From assembly GCF_000219625.1 (NCBI RefSeq), contig NC_018217.1, forward strand, positions 3,782,001-3,846,000: 64,000 nucleotides of DNA. The letters are read 5' to 3'. Positions within the stretch are counted from its first letter, which is position 1. Each line of letters begins with the position of its first letter. The translations under genes were made by a program, and so were the position numbers. Shown here one piece after another: positions 10,745 through 21,739 of this stretch. Under the pieces are notes generated by a model that was not told the origin of the DNA, searched no databases, and saw only the letters and a program-made list of their open reading frames with translations. The DNA is from Zymoseptoria tritici IPO323 (lineage: Eukaryota > Ascomycota > Dothideomycetes > Mycosphaerellales > Mycosphaerellaceae).

Positions 10745-11910
10745 ATGGCAACGAAGCGAGGAAACATCGGCACCCTGAAGCGTGCTCCCTGGCACGACTT
10801 CAGCGCAAAGCTGGATGAACAATATTGGCCTATGATCGAAATGATCGCCAAGCAGGGTGGCGATGCTACGGACGATCTCATCGGGCGCATGAAAGAGTGT
10901 GAGAAGCAAATGCGCGGCTGCATCGGCGTTTACGTTGCTGGTGGAACGGGCTCCGGCAGAAGCGCCACGATCAATTCGCTCTATCAGGTTGGCGAGATCG
11001 CGCGTGCGGAGGGTAGCCTTATCCTCAACGAGTACTGCGGTGCGCAGCCAGATCAAACCGCACCGTTCCTTGCCGAGGTTTCTTTCTTTCCATCGACGGA
11101 CCAGCGCGCCGTCTTGACCGAACTCGTGCGCGACTGCTACGGCCACAACTTCGTCAAAGAGGTGCAGGCCGCGATGGATCTGGCCTCGCCGATCTCTTAC
11201 GCAAGCTCGAACCATATGTCATCCGCGCGAGCTCGTCAATGTGGCCGCTGGTCTCTATGATTCGGTTTCATTTCCACGCCCCTCTCATGAAGCAGGGTAT
11301 CTCCATCGTGGACGCCCCGGGACTGTCACGGATTGCCCGGGAGGTCTGGTATGCCATTTTTGTGACGGAAGCCGACTTCGCCCTGAGCGATTCCACGCTA
11401 TTCAGTCGTGTCCGCCAGATGAAGGACAATGGACCCAACCGCGTTGCTGTCGTGGTTACAAAGCGGGACAGCATTGACGACCGTGCGGATCAATACAGCA
11501 ACGCTCCGGGATGTACGACGAAGCACTCGGAGCACATCTGCGAGAAAATGCGGCGGGACTTGAAAGTTCCAGTCTTTGTCGTCTCGGACGACGACCATGC
11601 GGTCCGCGCACCAACAGAGCCCTTCGAGGAGGACATAAGCATCACCAACCTGCGCGATCAGATCCTCAGCTTTCGAATCGAAGGGCGTTTGTACGCGGAG
11701 CGGAAGTGGCTCGAAGTCGAGATTCCATCGTTGATCGAGCTTGGTATTGCGACGGACGCAGATCGTGCAGTCGCAGAAGCTGAGGGGCGTGAAGTACACC
11801 AGATCTCGTCGCAGAGACTGCCGGAACTCAAGGGTAGTCTTGAAGCGTTGCGGCGGTCTTTGGACGCTCGCACAATGCAGTTTCAGGAGTTCGTCGCCAG
11901 CTTCGGGTGA
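10745..11910 (+). pseudogene. P-loop GTPase paralogue, internally deleted and frameshifted
   Basis: The first part (10745 to about 11170) encodes an N-terminal extension and GGTGSGRSATINS, a P-loop with Arg in place of the invariant Lys. It is followed by SLYQVGEIAR, matching NSEFQVGEIAR in the paralogue at 2918-4192. Around 11161-11190 the similarity jumps to another frame (ADLLRKLEPYV, then SMWPLVSMIRFHF). That frame continues through VDAPG (G3) and VVVTKRD (G4) to the stop at 11910. About 90 residues present in the paralogue are missing at the switch, so a deletion with frameshift is the simplest reading; I found no canonical intron that would join the two frames. The gene lies only about 240 bp from the RIP-affected repeat border. 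The loss of the P-loop Lys also argues against normal GTPase activity. Confidence 0.6.
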
Positions 11911-12145
11911 GAGGAGAAAGCGACGACCCGAGGATTGGAATGAGCCTAGGATTAACGAGATGGTGTCGGAGAAAGGCGACAGGGCGAGATGGAGGGAATC
12001 ATGGCGAGACGGCGGGATTGCAGCGACTGGTTTGGGGTCCGCATAGAGATCATGTGTCGTACAGATTTCGTGGGGTGCTTTGTACGAAGCACATTTACCG
12101 CACTATCTCTGTTGCAGCCCCTTAGACTCTTAATAAATTCCTAGT

Positions 12146-12309
12146 ATTTAAAAACACTAAAAACCGTTTAGGTTTACTTAAACCCTTAAAAGCCTTAGGC
12201 ATTGTTTTACTTAAGGGCTATTATATAACTTGCTCGTTTTAGTTAGTCTATATAGTATAAGGGCTCCGCCCTTATAAATTAGTATTACTCTTTTTCTACT
12301 TTTTAATTA
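12146..12309 (+). repeat. Probable 5-prime LTR, RIP-mutated
   Basis: About 165 bp beginning TATTTAAAAACACTAAAAACC matches, in reverse complement, the block at 39424-39596 (and 62075-62247), which begins TGTTTAAAAACACTAAAAACC on that strand. The TG start and an ending TTTAATTA (CA changed to TA) fit LTR ends. The match stops at both edges, which defines the unit. It marks the sharp change from gene DNA to AT-rich repeat DNA. An SINE- or MITE-like unit is the alternative. Confidence 0.55.
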
Positions 12310-12311
12310 TC

Positions 12312-12319
12312 TAGTAGCT
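12312..12319 (+). other. Possible primer-binding site (initiator tRNA type)
   Basis: TAGTAGCT lies 2 bp after the LTR-like end. Allowing one G-to-A change it is TGGTAGCT, complementary to the AGCTACCA 3-prime end typical of fungal initiator methionine tRNA. This supports the LTR reading but is a short match. Confidence 0.4.
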
Positions 12320-14468
12320 AAGAGTACTTAAGGTAGCTCCTTAGCCGTCTTACCGGCTAGCTCTACTACTTAAGGGTTAGAGCTAGCCGGATACTTAATT
12401 TATTACCTCTTTAGCTAAACTAGCCTAAAACGATTATAGTTTAAGACCTTCCTAGAACTATAGATTATACCGGACCTTCTACTTAGACTATATACCTAAC
12501 TAGAAGCACCGGATTTTCTATAGCTAGGGCTCCTTAATATAACAACTTATATAATAGTATTATATATTCCGAATTACTAATTTCTATCTAAACTTTAGTA
12601 TAAATCCTATTTTATCTTAAGTTCTTAACTTAAAGTATACTATATTTAAGTATAATAATAGCTAGAGGCTACCTAGCTACTTAAGAAACTATAAGAAGGA
12701 AGTTAGAACTCTTTAAGTTACCGGAAGTAATAATAATAGTAATTTAATTTAATAATCTATTCTACTAAGATAAGATATCCGCTACTAGCCAAGCTAAATA
12801 AACTATAGAGCTTCCTTTCCTTTATAACTTAAACTCTATAGTTACTAAAGAAGAAGAGCTTAAGAAGGAGGATAAATAAAGCTATCTAAGCCTAACTAGC
12901 GAACTTAATTATATTAAGGAACGAGCTAGTAATATAGAGGCGGTATTATCTATTCCTACTTATCTCTTTTCTAAGACTTATTCTTAAACGAATCTTTCTA
13001 CTCTACTAAGAGCTAACGTTACTATCTATACTCCTACTTACCTAAGTTAATCTATAAATATAGGCTTAGGCCCTACTTACTTTAGTAAATATATAGCCGC
13101 CTTAAAGGAAATAAAAGAATATATTACCTAACTTAAGATAGACGCTATCTAATTAAGGCTAAGAATACTTACTTATTCTAGGAATCTTAAGTAGGAACTA
13201 CTAATAGGCTAATCTAAGAACTAAGAGAGCTAGGAGCTATATAATTTAAGCTATCTCTATACTATAGTATAAGGATAGTATAACTAGGTAGTAACTAATA
13301 TATATAAGTAGTCTATATATAGATATCTATTAGAGGCTAGAGCCTAAGGCTATATTAGCTATACCGATACCTAGACTAATACCTAACGGACAAACGCCGG
13401 TTTAGAAATCTACTAGGCTAAATTAGGAATAAGCTTCCTTTCGGCCGAGTAGAAGGCTATATATATACTAAGTAACGCTATAGGTACGTATAGCTTATAC
13501 TTAACGTTTTATTACTCTAGATAGTATAGTAGGGAATATCGTACTATTACGTATAGTCTATATCTAGCTTTAGCTTCGTATATAGGTCGGAGGATTATAA
13601 AGACATCGACCTCCGGAGGAATAGGACACCGACTACTAGTACCTCCGGAAGGACCTTCGATACGTATACGAGGCCTAATAGTACAGAGCACTTAATACTA
13701 CCTCTTTTGCCCCTATACCTTTTACTCTAATTGTATAGTTTACCGCCCTTTTTGCCCCCTATACTACTCTATACGTCCGTACTACTACTATCCGCGGGAG
13801 ATCGGAACCTTTAGAAGTTCCCCCCTTATATTTTAGTAGACGATATAAGACTCCTTCCTTCGCGAAAGCGGAGAAGGAGGATATATAAAGGGTAGGTAGT
13901 AGTACGGAAGTGCGGAGTAGCTACGGCCTCGATAATAGCGCCGGTCGCCTTACGAGTACTTACGATATATACGACGAATACCCTCCCTCGAAGAAAGGAT
14001 TACGATATACCTCTACCCCTTAGCTAGGGCAGTAGGCTTAAGTACCTAAGATTAAAGTCTAAGTTTAAAATATAAAGTACCTTAATATACAAATCGCTAT
14101 ATATACATTACTAGATCTACTACCGAATATACCCTACCTTAATATACAAATCGCTATATATATATTGCTAGATCTACTACCGAATATACCCTAAATATAC
14201 GAATATATAGATATATTCCCTATACCCTACCGAGCTATATACCCTACGCCGGGCAGCTCGTCGATATAGCCTAAGAAGGAGAAGGAAGAAACCGAGGGAG
14301 CAAAAGAGTATATAAAAAAGGGATACTAACATCGTATAGAGGCTCGGTATAAAGCGCTCTCGTACTAATATATATAACCGCGCTACCGGACTCGGATGTA
14401 CGCCCTTAAAGCGCGACGCTATAGCGGAGAGTATATCGACTATAATAGACGCGATTTAGGGTAAAAAG
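12320..14468. repeat. AT-rich RIP-degraded repeat DNA
   Basis: This is dense in TA, TAG and TAA with no usable frame on either strand. It probably includes internal sequence of the LTR element and at least one other repeat family. The last 180 bp resemble 18870-19050 and belong to the 348-bp repeat into which the LINE inserted. I cannot decode a gag or pol product. Confidence 0.5.
14081..14193. repeat. 57-bp tandem repeat, two units
   Basis: CTTAATATACAAATCGCTAT starts at 14081 and again at 14138, and the rest of the unit is nearly identical (TAGATCTACTACCGAATATACCC). A third, partial unit follows. Confidence 0.75.
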
Positions 14469-14477
14469 AAGCCTCCT
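14469..14477 (+). repeat. Target-site duplication, left (AAGCCTCCT)
   Basis: The 9-bp AAGCCTCCT here recurs at 18704-18712, directly after the LINE tail. A single copy in the same context at 19052-19060 is the unoccupied paralogous site. Confidence 0.75.
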
Positions 14478-14489
14478 CGCAAAGCAAGT

Positions 14490-15240
14490 CTCGAACCTAG
14501 AAACGACAATAAAGAAACTAGCAGCACAGGCGAAGAAGCCTACTTTCGCAGACGTTGTTAAGGGAGATAGCGGATCCGATACCTCTACCTCTACCTCCTC
14601 GACAACAAAGACAACACAACAACAACAACAACAACAACAACGTTAGACGACCGTCTCCCGGAGGGCTAGCAAGCCGAAAGAACAAGTAGAACCGATGCCT
14701 CTTATCCTTGTACCAAAGGATAAAGAGAAGGAACTCGACTAGATCGCAACCCGAGACAAAATTAACGACGCTCTTAAAGGCGAAGACTAAGAGCTAGCTG
14801 TCCTTGCGATAAAGAAATTAGTTCGGGGTAATATTATCCTAAACTTTGTAATAGAGAAAGCCCGCTAACGAACGATCAATAGCCTTACTAAGGTTACTAA
14901 TATCGTAGGCGAGGCATAGGTAATAAAGGACTCTCTCTAGCACAAGGTCGTAGTCTACGGCGTCTCGACCGCGAACTTTAACACGCTAACGGGCCTATAG
15001 GACATTTAACAAGAAATTAAGACCTTTAATAGAGGTCTTAAACTCGTAGGCACCCCGATTTGGCTAACGAACGAAGAGAGAAGAAGGACTCTTACTAGGG
15101 CGATAGTTCTAGTAGGTTTTGCTACCGAGGAGGAGGCAAAAAGGGCTATTTAAAACCGTCTATACATAGGCGCGGACAGCCTAAGAGTCGAGAAGGCGAA
15201 GGATCGTATATAACAGAAAGGGAGGCCCCTAGAACGTTCT
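14490..15240 (+). pseudogene. LINE ORF1 (gag-like) remnant
   Basis: The frame reads a coiled N-terminus, KKPTFADVVKGDS (a PTFADV.K motif typical of Tad ORF1), a poly-Ser/Thr then poly-Gln tract, and a region with HKVVVYGVSTANFNT and VGFATEEEAKRAI that resembles the RRM-like fold of LINE ORF1 proteins. It is broken by several TAG/TAA codons at likely Gln or Trp positions. Confidence 0.7.
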
Positions 15241-15249
15241 ATATGTTAG

Positions 15250-18200
15250 AATACTCTCTACGGATTTTCTACGTTAATCTTAACTAATCTATCGAGGCTA
15301 CAGAGTCTACCTTAGACGTCGCGGTTAAGCAGAAAGCCGACCTTCTACTAGTCTAGGAACCGTAGACTATAGAAGACCCGATAACAGGCTACAAAGAGAC
15401 AAGATCTATCGCACACCGGGATTACAACTAGCTATTCCTAACGACTACGGATTCGACGATCCGGCTAAGAATAATGCTATATATTAGCATAAGACTTAAC
15501 ATTAATATCTCTCCTATTTTATTAGACGACAGCGACATACTTTCCTTTGTTATTTTAGATAAGAAGGGCAACAAGATCTAGATAGTTAATCTCTATAACG
15601 AGAAGGACCTTCGGGATACCGAGAACCCGCAAAACCGACGAACAATAGAGAGAAGCCTCTACTCTCTACGCAACACGTTCCTTCTAAACACTCTACTAGT
15701 AGGAGACTTTAACCTTAGACACCCGTCCTAGGATCCGAGGGGAAAGGATACTACTAGTGCCCGCGAATTTATAAAGTGGATAGAAGACTAGGGCTTTACT
15801 CTACGTAATACGATAGGTGTCGGGACCTTCTATAGGCCGTACCTAGACGCAGAGTCGGTCCTAGACCTTACGTTTATAAGAGGATCCTTATCTACGAAAG
15901 AAATCGACTAGAGAACGATTCCGACAGGCTTAGACTATAAGGCTATATCTATAGACCTTATTAGCGCGTAAGATCGAGCCTAATAGAAGAAAGTAGTACT
16001 AGATATAGCTTCCGCGGATTGGGAACTGTTTACAGATCTCCTAATAAGCAAGGCGACGTCTATTAACTATACGAACTCCCTCGACGACATCGTAGACTCC
16101 TTTACCTCGTGTATTACCGAATCGATGCGGGGAGCAATCCTAGAGAAAGTAGTACACGCCTACGCAAAACCTTAGTAGAATAGAGAGCTACGTACGCTAC
16201 GCCGTATAATGTCTAGAACATATAGACAGACCTTTACCTACGGACGTACGCCGACGCTAGACGAGAAAGAGGCGTATACGAAAGCGAGAAACGAGTACTT
16301 CTAAGCTATTAAAACAGCTAAGAAGAACTACTAGAACGCTTTCCTCGAAAAAGAAGACTTGAAATCTATCTTTAAAGCTATGTCCTATACTAGGAATAGC
16401 AGCCGAAGACAGATACCTACAATAAATAACGAAGATTCTTTCGAGGGGAAATGTAAGGCCTTCTCCGAAGCCTTATTTCCGCGCCCTCCTGCCGAGGAAC
16501 CTCTACCTAGCTGTTAGGAAGCGTATACAGCCGGGGATTAGGGCTGGACTACGCTAACCGAAGAGGAACTCGCTGCCGCCTATAGTACGAAGATAGTAAA
16601 AGGAAAAACGCCGGGCCTAGACGGTATTACGTAAGCTATTATTAGTAAAGCGTACGGCGCTATTCCTATTACCTTTCTACGTATATACAGTAGGCTACTC
16701 GACGAAGGACACTACCCCCGATGCTGGAAAGTTGCGACAGGCGTAGTTCTAGCAAAGCCGGGAAAACTAGACTATTCGGTCCCTAAGGCCTACTAAGTTA
16801 TCTCTCTCCTAAACTGCCTTAGTAAGATTAGCGAGAGAATACTCGCAAAACGCCTAGGGATTATCGTAGAGACGAAGCCCCTTCTATACGACTCGTAGTT
16901 AGGAGGGCGAAAGAAGAAATCGGCTATCGATACGGTGCTTCTCTTAACAAACGAAATCGAGGAGAATCGAAGAAAGAAAAAGAAGACTTCGGTTATCTTC
17001 CTTAACGTAAGAGGAGTATACGACTACGTTGCAAAGAACCGACTATTAAGAATAATAATCTAGTTAAGGCTTCCGCATAGCCTTATACATTAGGTTTAGT
17101 TGTTTATAAGTAATAGACGCCTACAAATAGCATTCGACAGACAGATATAGGAATTCTAGGACGTAGAGATCGGCGTTCCGCAAGGCAGCCCGATATCTCC
17201 TATCCTCTTTCTTATCTATACGCGCGACATATTCTTCTCGCTATAAGGAGTTACTCCTAGTTCCTACGTCGACGATATTAGACTATCTACCTCGTCTACG
17301 TCCCTTAAGAAGAACTCTAAGGTACTAGAACGTAAGGCAAGAAGGCTAATAGACCTAGGAAAGAAGAACTCGATTGCTTTCGACCTAGCAAAGACAGACC
17401 TAGTACACTTCTTGAAAGGGAAAGGGTCCGATTGCCTAGTAATTCTTCTAAACAGCGATATTGTTCGCCCGGCAAAGAAAGCGATAAGGTGGCTTAGGAT
17501 TTAGCTAGACGCCGGTCTTACCTTTAAGGAGTACATTACAATAAGATCGGCATAAGCACAAGCGGCATTCTATCGATTAGAAAGACTAGCAAATACCGAA
17601 CGCGGTCTATCTTCTATATCGTTAAGAAAGATCTACCTAGCCTACGTTACTACAATAGCAGACTACGGGGCCCCGGTTTGGTAGCGGTCGAAAAAGAGTA
17701 TAAAACCTCTAGTATCTCTACAAAGTAAAGCTTGTAGAAAGATCCTAGGCGTTTTCCGTACCGCCCTAAACGTCCTGTCCGAAGTAGAGTCAAATCTCTT
17801 CCCCCCGGATCTACGCCTAGAGAGATAGTTAATTTTATATTCTCTACGCGCAGCAAAGCTACCCGAAAACTACCCCGTAAGACTCGCTATCTAAAGCGCG
17901 CCTTCGGATACGCGAGAAGTCCGACACGAGGACTCGAGAGAGATACTTCCGCAAAAACGACAGAGAACATAGATATAACTACTCTATTATTAACTCCGAC
18001 AATACAAGCATTTCGTAGAATACGAGAGGGCTAACTACGCAAAAGACGATCTCTTTAGCGTCTAGAAAACCCGATACGAAATAGTAAGACAACGGGAGAT
18101 TAATAAGGTACCTAGGAATACAAATAGCTACCTTAGTCGATTTCTATGGAGCTCGCTAGGAAAACATAGAATAGGAGGAAGACGCGCTTTAACTAGTGCC

Positions 18201-18500
18201 TTCTATACTATCCTATTAGGATACGGATACCTAAAGTCCTATCTCTATCGCTTTAGACACGTAACGACGCTAGACTGCCCTTGCGGACGACGAGAAACAG
18301 CAGAACACCTTGTATGTAGCTGCCCTATCTACGATGTATTTAGGCTACTACCGCTACGATAAGCACAATCTCTACTAGAAATAGTAGAAGATAAGGAACT
18401 CCGGAAACACCTTACTACCTTTCTCTCGGATACAAAGATTGCCTCTAGGTCCTAGCACCTAGCAAGAGGCGAAGACGAGACCGTCTAGCCTACACTCCTT
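15250..18500 (+). pseudogene. LINE ORF2 (endonuclease + reverse transcriptase) remnant
   Basis: An APE-type endonuclease is shown by LLVGDFNLRHPS at about 15696-15731 and LDLTFIRG further on. The reverse transcriptase is shown by IDTVLLLTNEIEE, then GVPQGSPISPILFLIYTRDI, and the catalytic YVDDI at about 17262-17277. A C-terminal CPCGRRETAEHLVCSCP cysteine motif is typical of these elements. I did not see a clear RNase H domain. Many TAG/TAA codons make it non-functional. Confidence 0.8.
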
Positions 18501-18703
18501 TTACTTTTCCTTATTTGTCTTTCTTTAAAGTCCTTCGATACTAGCTTGCTACTATCCTAGGCACGGGTCTTTCCCTAAGGTTAAGAGATACGAGAGAACA
18601 ACGATTGTACATAGATAGACTGCTGTCGCGAGACAGCCGTCCTACATAGTCATAGACTCCTACAGGACGTAAATGGAACAAACAAACAAACAAACAAACA
18701 AAC

Positions 18704-19260
18704 AAGCCTCCTAGGCCTAAAATCGTACTACTATAGCTTTTCCTATACCCGACTACCTACCGGTAAAGGTAAGCGAGACGAGCGGCGACCGTATTTTATC
18801 TCTTATTTAGCGGCCCGTAGTGCCCTATATGCTCCGAAAAAGAAGGACGAGCGAGTAAATATGCCTCCTTAAGTACCTAGAATATCGTACCGGTCGCGGT
18901 AAAAGTTATAATAGATATAATAGACATTAGAGATTATCGCTCCTATACCTATACGAACGACTACGCTACCGAGCTTAGCTATACGCCTTTAAAACGCGAC
19001 ACTACTACGGAGATAATATCGACTCTAGCGGATATAAAATAGGGTAAAAACAAGCCTCCTAGGGCTAAAATCGTACGGCTATAGCTTTTCCTATACCCGA
19101 CTACCTACCGAGGTAGGTACGCTAGGCGTACGGTAAACCCTATACGAGGCGCTCGTAAAGAAAAGAAAGAGAAATAGGGTAGAAAAAGAGCCCTTAAGTA
19201 CCTAGAAAACTTTACCGACCGCCGTAGTAGCTATAATAGATATACTAGACATTAGAGAAT
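18704..19260. repeat. 348-bp-period tandem repeat hosting the LINE insertion
   Basis: AAGCCTCCTAGG.CTAAAATCGTAC starts at 18704 and 19052 (348 bp apart). A second shared segment, TTAAGTACCTAGAA...ATAGACATTAGAG, occurs at about 18869-18935 and 19192-19255. The left half of the first unit is at about 14290-14477, so the LINE split one repeat unit. Confidence 0.65.
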
Positions 19261-20030
19261 ACTCGGTTACGTAAGCCGTCCCGCGCTCTCGATAGAAGGG
19301 CTATAAGAAACGAGACTAACTAGCTATTATAGCGTAGGCGTCGCAAATACCCTAAGAAACGTCGCCCTATCGTACCGATCGTCCGACTGCTCTTTAGTAT
19401 TACTTTCCGAGGTAATAGTAGATAATATCGCTACGAACCCTATACTAGAACTAGGGAGTATATAAGCCCTACCTAGATCTACCGATACTAGGTTCTCGGT
19501 ACAAGAATGCGATATATAGTTCTCGGCTCTAGCTAGCTAGAATAGTCTAAGAGGTACGACCTTTCGAGGATACGATGTTTCCTAGACTAAATTAGGAAGA
19601 GGGTCTAGTAAATAAATAATACTAAGCTACGGACCCTAGACGTATCCCTAGTCCTTATTTCCCTACCCTAGACTCTTTTATACCGTACGAGAAGCGATCC
19701 CGCCTTATTCCCGAGTTTCTAGATACTTAGCCGTCCTACGTACCCGGAACGTACGATTATACCTAGCCCGTACTAAGGAGACTATCGAATATAGCCCTAG
19801 ACTATATATAAACAGTATAATTAGCTATAGTACACCGCTAGTAGTAACAATATTTCCTAGACTAATAGTCTAGCAAACCCTCGAGAGCTTTAAATAGTCT
19901 ACTCCCGCCGCCCCGGTATCGACGACGACTTACTAACCTTTTCCTATACGCCTTCCGAATACGTATCTATACTCCTTACTTCCTATTTCCCTATTTGCGA
20001 TACTAAGCTATATATCGCTATTACGATGTC
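19261..20030. other. RIP-degraded DNA, nothing recognised
   Basis: This stretch is TA/TAG-rich, without a decodable frame, up to the first telomere-like tract. I see no repeat pair or RNA gene. Confidence 0.4.
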
Positions 20031-20067
20031 TAGGGTAGGGTTTAGGGTTAGGGTTTAGGGTTAGGGG
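20031..20067 (+). repeat. Interstitial telomere tract (TTAGGG type)
   Basis: TAGGGTAGGG followed by TTTAGGGTTAGGGTTTAGGG and TTAGGGG makes about six G-rich telomere-like repeats, some with an extra T. It directly abuts the LINE 3-prime fragment at 20068. Confidence 0.85.
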
Positions 20068-20619
20068 TTCATTGTACTTGTTTATATAGGCTAGTCTACC
20101 TTTGCACCTGATCTGAACTAAAGCCCCATCCAAGCCCTTGCTCCCGGCTCTTTTGGCCGTCTTTAGAGGGGAGGAAACAGACCCACGCTCCCACGTAAAG
20201 CGCCTCGCGATGTACGGCACCGCAGCTACTCCCAGCCCAACTACGTTTTACGGTGTCCTTTTTACCATCTCCCGAGTTGACTAAACCGCCAAAAAGAGAG
20301 ACTACCGATAGGCTAATCCGCATCCTAACGTACAATATCGCTCCGGTAATCGCTTACCGTCTATCGTACCTTAGGTTTCCAAACCTCCTAGGTAACGGAC
20401 GAGGTGTGCGTCTCCTTATCCGCCCGAAACTATAACCCCGTCTCGTTAAGGGGGAACATCCTGCTTTAAGACCGTCCGGTAGAGCTCTGTCCTCCCTCCG
20501 TCCGGCGTATCTACTGTCGGAGACATTCGATTCCGATCGAGCCGCTTGCACACTAGTCCATAAGTGCTTCCCGAACGGTTTAGGGAGTGCTGTCTTCCCT
20601 TCGGCCAGAATTCCTCCTC
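20068..20619 (-). mobile_element. 552-bp LINE 3-prime fragment between telomere tracts
   Basis: The sequence matches the first 552 bp of the large unit (20639-21190) with a few transitions. Read on the minus strand it is the 3-prime end of the telomere-associated LINE, cut off at its 5-prime side by a new TTAGGG tract at 20620. Such 5-prime truncation is normal for LINEs. Confidence 0.75.
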
Positions 20620-20638
20620 TTAGGGTTAGGGTTAGGGG
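20620..20638 (+). repeat. Interstitial telomere tract
   Basis: TTAGGGTTAGGGTTAGGGG lies exactly between the truncated LINE fragment and the next LINE 3-prime end. Confidence 0.9.
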
Positions 20639-21739
20639 TTCATTGTACTTGTTTATATAGGCTAGTCTACCTTTGCACCTGATCTGAACTGAAGCCCCAT
20701 CCAAGCCCTTGCTCCTAGCTCTTTTGGCCGTCTTTAGAGGGGAGGAAACAGACCCACGCTCCCACGTAAAGCGCCTCGCGATGCACGGCACCGCAGCTAC
20801 TCCTAGCCTAACTACGTTTTACGGTGTCCTTTTTACCATCTCCTGAGTTGACCAAACTGCCAAAAAGAGAGACCACCGATAGGCTAATCCGCATCCTAAC
20901 GCACAATATCGCTCTAGCAATCGCTTACTATCTATCGTACCTTAGGTTTCCAAACCTCCTAGGTAACGGACAAGGTGTGCGTCTCCTCATCCGCCCGAAA
21001 CTATAACCCCGTCTCGTTAAGGGGGAACATCCTGCTTTAAGACTGTTCGGTGGAGCTCTGTCCTCCCTCTGTCCGGCGTATCCACTGTCGGAGACATTCG
21101 ATTCCAATCGAGCCGCTTGCACACTAGTCCACAAGTACTTCCCGAACGGTTTAGGGAGAGCCGTCTTCCCTTCGGCTAGAATTCCTCCTCTAGCGATCGT
21201 CGTCGTCCACTCCTCTCCCCTACTACGCCGTCGCCTTCGCTTTCCTCTAAGCCTCCTACTGCTCTATAGAGGTACTAGTTTTCTTCCTCCCGCTCCCCGG
21301 CTTTGAGAGGAAGCAGCCGCAGATCTAGGGTACACGCCTTACATCTACCGCTGGGCCTTCCGGATAGAGTTAATCGTCCGGTGCGGAGCCAGTCCGGGCC
21401 TCGCTAGTCGCCCACGTCTCCCACGTCGCAGCGCAGCCTTTTAACGTCCTACCGATCGGACGCCTACTTTTATCTTAAGGGAAGAGACTCCTTTTTAATA
21501 GGGTAAACACCCAATTTATCCTCGAGGGATGATCTCTGCTTTTACGTCCCGGGTCGACGGAGCTACTTTACGTCCTACCCATCGGACGGAGCCTTTTTAC
21601 GTCCTACCCATCGGACAGAGCCACTTTACATCCTACTTATCGGACGGAGCTACTTTACGTCCTACTCATCGGACGGAGCCACTTTACATCCTACTCATTG
21701 GACGGAGCCTTTTAACGTCCTACTTAGGACAGTGTGCAC

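Larger units (their letters stand above)
14478..18703 (+). mobile_element. Tad-like LINE retrotransposon, RIP-inactivated, 5-prime truncated
   Basis: This 4226-bp element lies between 9-bp duplications and ends in an (AAAC)n tail at about 18675-18703. It reads as two frames once TAG/TAA at presumed Gln/Trp positions are read through: a gag-like ORF1 and an endonuclease/reverse-transcriptase ORF2. ORF1 lacks a start codon at its left edge, as expected for 5-prime truncation during target-primed reverse transcription. Gene content and order are those of fungal Tad1-clade LINEs. Confidence 0.8.

Noticed and set aside
18675..18703. (AAAC)n microsatellite as an independent feature
   Set aside because: It sits exactly at the LINE 3-prime end before the target duplication, so it is the element tail.
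20031..20067. True chromosome end
   Set aside because: The tract is short and irregular and is followed by more than 40 kb of sequence. It is interstitial.
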